Below are positions 1 through 5,685 of a stretch of 7,769 nucleotides of DNA, piece after piece. The DNA comes from Bacteroidota bacterium (lineage in GTDB: Bacteria; Bacteroidota; Bacteroidia; UBA7662; CANHCV01): NCBI GenBank assembly GCA_027488715.1, contig JAIYBD010000284.1, forward strand, positions 1 to 7,769. Reading direction: 5' to 3'. The notes under the pieces are model-generated. The model was not told where the DNA came from and did not search any database. It was given only the letters and a program-made list of their open reading frames with translations. A program made the position numbers and the translations under genes. Every line of letters starts with the position of its first letter. Position 1 is the stretch's first letter.

Positions 1-435
1 AAAATGCCTGATGCGTGCATTGGCGTTGATGTGATTACCGGGTTTCCGGGTGAAACTGAAACGGAATTTCGAGCTACTTTCGATTTTCTTCATAGCTTGC
101 CCATCAGCTACATTCATGCATTTACGTTCTCGGAGAGGGCCAATACCGAAGCTGCGAATTTGCCGAATTCGGTGCCTTATCCCATTCGGGAAGAGCGAAC
201 CCGGCAATTGCAATCGCTCAGCGAAAAAAAGAAACGAGCTTTTTACGAAAGTCAGAAAGGTCGTAGTAAAACTATTTTGGTGGAACATGAAGTAAAGCAA
301 GGATTCCGTTTTGGATTTACCGAAAACTACATCAAGGTGCAAGTTCCTGAGGAAAAGTCGGTTGCTAATTCGTTAATGTTGGTCAAATTGAACAACTTAC
401 TTCCTGAAACCTTGTTTGCTTTCGATGGGAATTGA
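1..435 (+). CDS. mtaB: MtaB-type tRNA methylthiotransferase, C-terminal part (5' truncated by window edge)
   Basis: This is the C-terminal 144 residues of a radical-SAM methylthiotransferase. The reading frame is open from base 1, and the ATG at 4 is internal, so the true start lies outside the window. The visible part begins in the radical-SAM barrel, with the family motif DVITGFPGET followed by an IHAFTFSERANTEA-like segment typical of MtaB (YqeV). It ends in a TRAM-like RNA-binding beta domain from about residue 90 of the fragment (KTILVEHE to the end). The 4Fe-4S cysteine motif (CxxxCxxC) must lie upstream and cannot be checked. MtaB converts t6A to ms2t6A at position 37 of tRNAs reading ANN codons (family knowledge). 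MiaB and RimO are the main alternatives, but the FTFSERANT stretch favours MtaB. The TGA stop is at 433-435. No terminator follows, and the next gene's promoter box begins 11 bp later. Confidence 0.88.
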   Translation, partial: KMPDACIGVDVITGFPGETETEFRATFDFLHSLPISYIHAFTFSERANTEAANLPNSVPYPIREERTRQLQSLSEKKKRAFYESQKGRSKTILVEHEVKQGFRFGFTENYIKVQVPEEKSVANSLMLVKLNNLLPETLFAFDGN

Positions 436-446
436 TTCTTTTTGAA

Positions 447-454
447 TATCTTTG
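447..454 (+). promoter_or_regulatory. Bacteroidota -7 box (TATCTTTG) upstream of GAPDH
   Basis: TATCTTTG is a perfect match to the Bacteroidota -7 consensus TAnnTTTG. It lies 11 bp after the mtaB stop and 16 nt before the GAPDH ATG. I find no TTG/TTTG at the usual 17-23 bp upstream; the nearest TTTG (415-418) is 28 bp away. This is therefore a half-supported promoter. Its position supports the ATG at 471 over the TTG at 432, which lies upstream of the box. Confidence 0.5.
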
Positions 455-470
455 CGCAAAATTACACGAT

Positions 471-1916
471 ATGCAGAATTCCTATAACCAACAGTTGCAA
501 AGCTGGATCAATGAAGAAAAAGTAGCCAATGAAATTTCATTTTTGGTGAATCAACTTTCCTTGGAAAAGGCGGTAGAAGTGATCATGTTGCGCAAGCAAT
601 TGATGAACCGTGCCGCAACCGATATCATCAATCGCCATCACGAGGCGGCCAAAGTGATGGGGGAAGTATTCAATATGGAAGATTCTTTGGTTCTTTTAAA
701 GGAGATGATGAATGCAGATCTTTCTCCAGCTCGTATTGATTTAGGTCGATTGTTGTCAGAATGGAATGCCGAAAAAGGTGAATTTTCATCCGTTAAATCA
801 TTCATTGGTTCAAAATTGGCCGGATGCATTGAAGCCGATAATTTCAAAATGACTCCCAAAGATGTGGTGTTGTACGGTTTTGGTCGCATTGGCCGTTTGA
901 TGGCTCGTGAGTTGATTTATCAAGCCGGAAACGGAACGCAGCTTCGTTTGCGCGCTATCGTTACCCGTGGAAATTCGGAGAAAGAAATCTCCAAGCGTGC
1001 AGAATTGCTCCGCACGGATTCCATTCACGGAAAATTCCAAGGGACCATCGTTGAAGATTACGAAAATAAATGCCTTATTGTTAACGGACATCGTATTGAA
1101 ATGATCGATGCGCGCAATCCAACGGACGTTGATTATACTCAATACGGCATTGAAAATGCATTGTTGGTGGATAATACCGGCGTTTGGCGCGATGCCGAAG
1201 GGTTGGGTCAACACCTGAATGCAAAAGGCATTGATAAAGTGTTGCTTACTGCTCCCGGTAAAGGAGATATTCCGAATGTGGTTTATGGAGTTAATCACGA
1301 ATCCATCAATCTGAACGATAAAATTTTCTCGGCAGCATCTTGTACCACCAATGCCATTGTTCCGGTGTTGAAGGTTGTGAATGATGTATTCGGTTTGGAA
1401 GTTGGTCACGTTGAAACCATACACTCTTATACCAACGATCAAAACTTAATCGATAACTACCACAAGAGCAATCGCCGTGGTCGCGCAGCTACCTTGAACA
1501 TGGTCATCACCGAAACCGGAGCCGGTTCAGCCGTAGCAAAAGCACTTCCCGAATTGAAAGGAAAAATTACCGGAAACTCCATCCGCGTTCCAACACCAGA
1601 TGGTTCTTTGGCCGTGTTAAGCTTAACATTGAATTCTGAAGTAACCAAAGAGTCATTGAACGAAGCCCTACGTCTTTCTAGCTTAAAAGGCGGTTTGGTG
1701 GAACAAATTGAATTCAGCTTGAACAATGAATTGGTTTCTTCCGATATCATTGGAAACGTGCACGCCTCGATTGTTGATGGTCCTGCTACCATTGTTCAGC
1801 CTAACGGAAAAGGGGCCATCGTTTACGTTTGGTACGATAACGAATACGGATACACCCGTCAAGTAATGCGATTAGCCAAGTACTTGGGAGATGTAATCCG
1901 CTTCACGTACTATTAA
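471..1916 (+). CDS. gap: Long-form glyceraldehyde-3-phosphate dehydrogenase (481 aa)
   Basis: This enzyme oxidises glyceraldehyde-3-phosphate to 1,3-bisphosphoglycerate with NAD(P) and phosphate in cytosolic glycolysis/gluconeogenesis. Residues 1-~128 form a mostly helical extension absent from the classical ~335-aa enzyme. The Rossmann domain follows, with YGFGRIGR at 135-142. The catalytic motif SAASCTTN has Cys291, and the catalytic His318 sits in HSYTNDQ. The C-terminal signature WYDNEYGY is at 454-461. The length and extension match the long GAPDH subfamily known from Bacteroidota and some gammaproteobacteria. The frame stays open upstream to a TTG at 432, but ATG 471 is preferred because it follows the promoter-like box by 16 nt and starts a sensible MQNSYNQQ N-terminus. 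There is no Shine-Dalgarno. A strong terminator follows 21 bp after the stop, so the gene is probably monocistronic. Cofactor preference and physiological direction cannot be read with confidence. Confidence 0.93.
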   Translation: MQNSYNQQLQSWINEEKVANEISFLVNQLSLEKAVEVIMLRKQLMNRAATDIINRHHEAAKVMGEVFNMEDSLVLLKEMMNADLSPARIDLGRLLSEWNAEKGEFSSVKSFIGSKLAGCIEADNFKMTPKDVVLYGFGRIGRLMARELIYQAGNGTQLRLRAIVTRGNSEKEISKRAELLRTDSIHGKFQGTIVEDYENKCLIVNGHRIEMIDARNPTDVDYTQYGIENALLVDNTGVWRDAEGLGQHLNAKGIDKVLLTAPGKGDIPNVVYGVNHESINLNDKIFSAASCTTNAIVPVLKVVNDVFGLEVGHVETIHSYTNDQNLIDNYHKSNRRGRAATLNMVITETGAGSAVAKALPELKGKITGNSIRVPTPDGSLAVLSLTLNSEVTKESLNEALRLSSLKGGLVEQIEFSLNNELVSSDIIGNVHASIVDGPATIVQPNGKGAIVYVWYDNEYGYTRQVMRLAKYLGDVIRFTYY

Positions 1917-1937
1917 TCGAAATCTTACCTCATCAAG

Positions 1938-1965
1938 AAGCCCCGAAAATATTCGGGGCTTTTTT
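1938..1965 (+). terminator. Intrinsic terminator after GAPDH, between convergent genes
   Basis: A perfect GC-rich stem pairs AGCCCCGAA (1939-1947) with TTCGGGGCT (1952-1960) around the loop AATA. An extra A1938-T1961 pair can form, and a run of six T's covers 1960-1965. This is a textbook rho-independent terminator for the + strand gene. Read on the minus strand, the same stem is followed by TTCTTGATG, a weaker U-tract, so it may also stop transcripts leaving lptC, whose stop codon is only 15 bp away. Confidence 0.9.
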
Positions 1966-1979
1966 ATTGGAGTGAATCT

Positions 1980-2534
1980 TTACAAATTCCCTTTTACAGA
2001 AAGGGTTCCTCTTACCTTGGTGAAAGTGTATTTGGTAAAATCGCGGTTGGATTCTAAACCATCTGCCATGATGATTTGGGTGGATCGCCGAACGGTAACT
2101 GGGCCGTTGGTGGCCAAGCGATCTTTACTTTGATCGAGAATAAGATTTTCAGTGAGCAGGGTATCTCCATTTGAATTGATAACTTGAACATCGCCCTTTA
2201 CGTTCATGATTCCTGATTTCGAATCAACAGTGGCGTAGTTTCCCGTGAGGGTCGATGAGCGGTTTCCTTCGGAATCGAAAAAATGGGCGGTAACTCCTTT
2301 GGGAAGGGTGGTTTTATAGTCGGTTTGTTCCCATTTACGAATCATTTCCGGGGCGATGACTTCTACCCGAACAATACCGGAATCGGAGTAATTGATCACC
2401 ACATTTTTAGCCTTTTCGGCCAGCCAATCTTCTTTGTGATGAAAGGGTGCCAGTTCATCGGCTGAGTTTCTACAGCCGATGAGCAGCAATAAAAAAGCGG
2501 AATAAATTCCGCTTTGGTAAGTTTTAAGAAACAT
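1980..2534 (-). CDS. lptC: LPS export periplasmic lipoprotein LptC
   Basis: This 184-aa protein is recognised as LptC, the component linking the LptB2FG inner-membrane transporter to the LptA bridge that carries LPS to the outer membrane. The N-terminus is a lipoprotein signal with a clear lipobox LIGC, placing the lipidated Cys at residue 21. E. coli LptC instead keeps a transmembrane anchor, but lipoprotein forms are usual in Bacteroidota. Residues ~45-180 form the beta-jellyroll LptC/OstA-like domain, with recurring features such as an early VIAPEM segment, GNYATVDSKSGIMNVKGDV and LLTENLILDQ. The ATG (2532-2534) comes 3 bp after the stop of the FKBP gene, so the two are almost certainly co-transcribed and may be translationally coupled. 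The downstream side faces GAPDH convergently across a shared terminator. The family is weakly conserved in sequence, so the call rests on pattern, length and lipobox. Confidence 0.82.
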   Translation of the reverse strand: MFLKTYQSGIYSAFLLLLIGCRNSADELAPFHHKEDWLAEKAKNVVINYSDSGIVRVEVIAPEMIRKWEQTDYKTTLPKGVTAHFFDSEGNRSSTLTGNYATVDSKSGIMNVKGDVQVINSNGDTLLTENLILDQSKDRLATNGPVTVRRSTQIIMADGLESNRDFTKYTFTKVRGTLSVKGNL

Positions 2535-2537
2535 GAA

Positions 2538-3374
2538 TTACTTCACATTGACCAATTCCACATCGAAGATCAACGACGCATTGGGTGGAATAACGCCACC
2601 TGCGCCGGCGGAACCGTAGCCTAAGTTGGAAGGAATGATCAGGCGCATTTTGTCGCCCACTTTCATCAATCCAATTCCTTCGTCCCAACCTTTGATCACG
2701 TAACCTTGTCCTAATGGGAAATCGATGGGTTCGCCTCGTTCCACTGAAGAGTCGAATTTCTTCCCACATTTTCCATTTTCGTTTAAGTATCCGGTGTAAT
2801 GAACAGAAACAGTTTTTCCAGCTTCGGCCTTTGCACCATTACCTGATTCAAGAACGATGTATTCCAATCCAGAAGCGGTTTTTTGAACTTTTTTTCCTTC
2901 AACATTGAAAGGAGTTGCTTTTGGAGTTGCTTTGAAATCGATCAATTCCACTTCAAAAAGAAGGGTTGCATTGGGTGGAATAGCATCTCCGGCTCCACGA
3001 GCACCGTAACCCAATTCGGATGGGATGATCAATGAAGCTTTATCACCTTTTCCAAGTAGCGCGATTCCTTCGTCCCAACCTGGAATAACTTGGCCAACCC
3101 CCAATTGGAAGCTGAAGGGAGTTCCACGATCTACAGAAGAATCGAATTTCTTTCCTTTTTGTCCGTTTTCGTACAAATAACCAGTGTAATGAACGGTTAC
3201 TTTATCTCCAGCGGATGGTTTGTCTTTTCCGAATTGGCTTTGAAATTGAACTTTTAAGCCACTTGAGGTGGTCATTTCTTTGGTTTGTTCCATGGTTTTT
3301 TTGGTGTTGCCTTTTTGAGCGCAAGCAACGGTGGAGAAAGCCAAAGTTGCTGCAAGAATGATGGTTTTATTCAT
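2538..3374 (-). CDS. Exported tandem-domain FKBP-type peptidyl-prolyl cis-trans isomerase
   Basis: This 278-aa protein carries two complete FKBP domains, at about residues 39-147 and 169-277, joined by a short basic linker. Each domain keeps the FKBP12-type pocket residues. Domain 1 has Tyr63 in VHYTGYL, Phe77-Asp78 in KKFDSS, Val96-Ile97 and Trp100 in VIPGWDEG, Tyr123 in LGYG and Phe140 in LLFEVEL. Domain 2 has the same residues at +130 (Tyr193, Phe207-Asp208, Val226-Ile227, Trp230, Tyr253, Phe270). Both are therefore predicted to be active proline isomerases. The N-terminus is a secretion signal. Cleavage could be at ACA|Q by signal peptidase I, or Cys18 could be lipidated, but the lipobox is imperfect (TVAC). 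The likely role is periplasmic protein folding. It has its own promoter-like box and leads directly into lptC, 3 bp away, which fits an envelope-assembly function. The substrate is unknown. Confidence 0.93.
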   Translation of the reverse strand: MNKTIILAATLAFSTVACAQKGNTKKTMEQTKEMTTSSGLKVQFQSQFGKDKPSAGDKVTVHYTGYLYENGQKGKKFDSSVDRGTPFSFQLGVGQVIPGWDEGIALLGKGDKASLIIPSELGYGARGAGDAIPPNATLLFEVELIDFKATPKATPFNVEGKKVQKTASGLEYIVLESGNGAKAEAGKTVSVHYTGYLNENGKCGKKFDSSVERGEPIDFPLGQGYVIKGWDEGIGLMKVGDKMRLIIPSNLGYGSAGAGGVIPPNASLIFDVELVNVK

Positions 3375-3393
3375 GATGATTTTCTAAGATTTC

Positions 3394-3401
3394 CAAAAAT
3401 A
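3394..3401 (-). promoter_or_regulatory. Bacteroidota -7 box (TATTTTTG) upstream of the FKBP gene
   Basis: Read on the minus strand, TATTTTTG matches TAnnTTTG exactly and lies 19 nt before the FKBP ATG. It falls inside the 58-bp gap after the OmpA-like gene. No convincing -33 TTG/TTTG is present at the usual spacing. It suggests FKBP-lptC can be transcribed separately from the gene upstream. Confidence 0.5.
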
Positions 3402-3432
3402 GGGGAAAACTAGGAAACGGGATAAATAAAAA

Positions 3433-4449
3433 TTAGTTGCCTTCGATGATTTTAAATAAATCGTCGAGTTTAGGAGTGAGGATGATTTCGGTTCTTCGGT
3501 TGAGTTTGCGCGCGGCTTCCGATTTGGCGGGATCTACCGGAGAAAATTGCCCGCGACCGCTGGCGGTAATTCGATTCGGATCGATGGAAGTTCCTTCTGT
3601 TAAGATGCGGGTGATGGTGGTTGCTCGCAACACGGAAAGATCCCAATTGTCTTTCACTTGTCCGCTACCGGTGTAAGGAACATCGTCGGTATGCCCTTCG
3701 ACTGCGATATTGATGTCTTGATTGGTTTCCAATACCTTGGCCAATTTAGCGATGGCTTCACGACCCTTGGGGTCGATTTCGCGGGAACCGGATTTGAACA
3801 AAAGTTGTTCGCTTAATGAAACGTACACTTTTCCGTTTTTCTGAATCACTTCCAATCCGCTTCCTTTAAATCCGGTAAGGGCTGCTGCTACTTTCTTTTG
3901 TAGCGCATTCACGATGGAATCTTTGCGATCGAGAATGTCTTGTAATTCTTGCACTTTAGCTTCCCGCTCCTCCAATTTCTTTCGGGTATCGTCGTTTTGG
4001 GCAGCCAATACGTTCAAGTTTTTTTCTTTGGCAGAAAGCTCTTGGCGAAGTTTTTCCAATTCAGCCTTTTGTTGCGCCAATTCCTGCTTTTGCTCGTCGA
4101 TGCGGGCTTGCAATCGTTGGTTTTCGTTCAAGTTAGCATTGAGAATGCGGTCGTTGGTTTTCGACAACTCCTCCATCCGCTTTTTATTTTGCTCATCGAG
4201 CATCATGTATTGACGGAGGGATGAACCAAGATTTGCGGTGTCTTTCAACAAGATTTCCCGCTCTTTTTTCAATTTAGCTTGTTCTTCATTGAGAGCTGCT
4301 TGGTCGCCTTGCAGTTTTTTCTTTTCATTGTTGCAGCGCTCCAAATTGGTTTCTGCTGATTTTCGTTTAGAAACTTCATCTTCAAATTTCCGTTGAGGAA
4401 CACAGGAAGCCGCGCCAATTAAGGCTGCTGCAAAAAGAAATTTGTTCAT
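3433..4449 (-). CDS. OmpA-family peptidoglycan-binding lipoprotein with long coiled coil
   Basis: With the ATG at 4447-4449 this is a 338-aa outer-membrane-type lipoprotein. A TTG two codons upstream is possible but less likely. Residues 1-15 form a signal ending in AASC, with Cys16 as the probable lipidation site. Residues ~20-188 are very rich in Glu, Lys, Gln and Leu and predict a long periplasmic coiled coil. The OmpA/MotB-like domain covers ~205-330. It has GHTDD, where Asp255 corresponds to the diaminopimelate-binding Asp of OmpA. Arg275 in LSVLRA corresponds to the paired Arg. A typical NRRTEI follows at 317-322. The likely job is tethering the outer membrane to peptidoglycan. There is no beta-barrel, so it is not a porin-type OmpA. 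The gene has its own promoter-like box overlapping the hflX stop codon. Confidence 0.9.
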   Translation of the reverse strand: MNKFLFAAALIGAASCVPQRKFEDEVSKRKSAETNLERCNNEKKKLQGDQAALNEEQAKLKKEREILLKDTANLGSSLRQYMMLDEQNKKRMEELSKTNDRILNANLNENQRLQARIDEQKQELAQQKAELEKLRQELSAKEKNLNVLAAQNDDTRKKLEEREAKVQELQDILDRKDSIVNALQKKVAAALTGFKGSGLEVIQKNGKVYVSLSEQLLFKSGSREIDPKGREAIAKLAKVLETNQDINIAVEGHTDDVPYTGSGQVKDNWDLSVLRATTITRILTEGTSIDPNRITASGRGQFSPVDPAKSEAARKLNRRTEIILTPKLDDLFKIIEGN

Positions 4450-4468
4450 TTGCAAGGATTTAATCCCG

Positions 4469-4476
4469 CAAAATTA
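4469..4476 (-). promoter_or_regulatory. Bacteroidota -7 box (TAATTTTG) for the OmpA-like gene, overlapping the hflX stop
   Basis: On the minus strand TAATTTTG matches TAnnTTTG exactly and lies 19 nt before the OmpA-like ATG. Its first three bases are also the TAA stop codon of hflX. No -33 TTG is visible at 17-23 bp. The position favours the ATG at 4449 as the start of the OmpA-like gene. Confidence 0.5.
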
Positions 4477-5685
4477 GAATTCGAATGGAGTATATGGGTA
4501 TTTAACCTCCCAGCTTTTATGCACAGCGTCTACAATTGTAGACCTTAGGCCATTAAGGTTAACTTTATCCACAGCTGAAACGAAAATGACATCGCCACCT
4601 TTGCTCATCCAAGTTTTTTTCAAAGCTTGGAGGGTGGGCCGTTCTTCGGAAAAGTTCACGACATCGTAATCGGGAATTTCTTCATCGCCCAGGTCGTGAA
4701 CCCGATCGATTTTATTGAAGACCAAGATTTCTTTTTTATCCGTCGCTTTGATGGATTGAAGGGTTTCTCGAACCACCGTAATGTGTTCTTCGAAATTGGG
4801 ATGGCTTAAATCCACAACGTGCAAAAGGATATCGGCTTCCCGCACTTCGTCCAAGGTGCTTTTAAAGCTTTCGACCAAATGGTGCGGGAGTTTGCGAATG
4901 AATCCTACCGTATCGGAAAGCAAAAAGGGCACGCGGTCAATCACCACTTTTCGAACGGTGGTGTCGAGCGTAGCGAATAATTTGTTTTCTGCAAACACTT
5001 CTGACTTGGCCAAAAGGTTCATCAAGGTACTTTTTCCCACGTTGGTGTATCCCACCAAAGCTACCCGAATTTGTTTGTTGCGGGTCTTTCGTTGGGTTTC
5101 CATCTGTTTATCAATTTCTTTCAGCTTTTCTTTCAGCAAAGAAATTCGATTTCGAATGGCCCTTCGATCGGTTTCAATTTCTTTTTCACCGGGTCCTTTC
5201 ATCCCAATTCCTCCTTTTTGCTTGGAAAGGTGGGTCCACATTCGGGTAAGACGGGGAAGAAGGTATTGATTTTGTGCTAGTTCTACTTGTGTTCGGCTTT
5301 GAGCTGTTTGAGCTCGTCGAGCGAAAATATCCAAAATCAGGTGAGATCGATCGAGAATTTTGATTTCGCGTTGAAAGGCCGCTTCAATATTCCTCAATTG
5401 GGTAGGCGAAAGCTCATCGTCGAAAATAACGATGTCGATTTTCTCCTCATTGGCAAAATCAACAATTTCCTGAAGTTTTCCCGGGCCGATGAAGGTTCTC
5501 GGGTCGGTATGGTCCAATTTTTGGGTGAAACGGCGAACGTTTTTGGCGCCAGCTGTTGACGCTAAAAATTCCAATTCGTCCAAATATTCGGTAGCTTGCT
5601 CCACCGATTGTTGGCGCGTAATGGCCGCCACAAGAATGCAGGTTTCTTGTTCCTTGGCGGTGTTGTATGGTTTTGAATTTAACAC
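4474..5685 (-). CDS. hflX: HflX ribosome-associated GTPase
   Basis: This 403-aa protein is an HflX-family GTPase. HflX binds the large subunit and, in studied bacteria, splits stalled or idle ribosomes, for example after heat shock (family knowledge). The N-terminal HflX domain covers ~15-200, including a coiled-coil-like stretch ~175-200 and the family motifs QNQYLLPRL (138-146) and GPGEKEIETDRR (164-175). The G domain then shows G1 GYTNVGKST (212-220), switch I DTT (241-243), G3 DTVGF (258-262), G4 NKID (324-327) and G5 SA (370-371), all intact. The start is a GTG at 5683-5685. It is the only ordinary start before the conserved core, because the preceding codon is the in-frame TAA of aspS. 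No promoter-like box is visible, so it probably depends on aspS transcription and on translational coupling. Confidence 0.94.
   Translation of the reverse strand: MLNSKPYNTAKEQETCILVAAITRQQSVEQATEYLDELEFLASTAGAKNVRRFTQKLDHTDPRTFIGPGKLQEIVDFANEEKIDIVIFDDELSPTQLRNIEAAFQREIKILDRSHLILDIFARRAQTAQSRTQVELAQNQYLLPRLTRMWTHLSKQKGGIGMKGPGEKEIETDRRAIRNRISLLKEKLKEIDKQMETQRKTRNKQIRVALVGYTNVGKSTLMNLLAKSEVFAENKLFATLDTTVRKVVIDRVPFLLSDTVGFIRKLPHHLVESFKSTLDEVREADILLHVVDLSHPNFEEHITVVRETLQSIKATDKKEILVFNKIDRVHDLGDEEIPDYDVVNFSEERPTLQALKKTWMSKGGDVIFVSAVDKVNLNGLRSTIVDAVHKSWEVKYPYTPFEF

Noticed and set aside
432..434. TTG 432 as the GAPDH start
   Set aside because: It overlaps the mtaB stop and lies upstream of the promoter-like box at 447-454; ATG 471 is better placed.
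810..1442. 210-codon minus-strand frame antisense to GAPDH
   Set aside because: The + strand frame encodes the GAPDH Rossmann and catalytic motifs; the antisense product has no recognisable features and is a codon-bias shadow.
2880..2950. Possible frameshift or fusion point between the two FKBP domains
   Set aside because: The frame is continuous, the linker is short, and the domains align with a constant 130-residue offset, so this is one intact gene.
4781..5269. 162-codon + strand frame antisense to hflX
   Set aside because: It covers the HflX G-domain coding region on the wrong strand; Ser/Phe-rich composition is typical of an antisense shadow.
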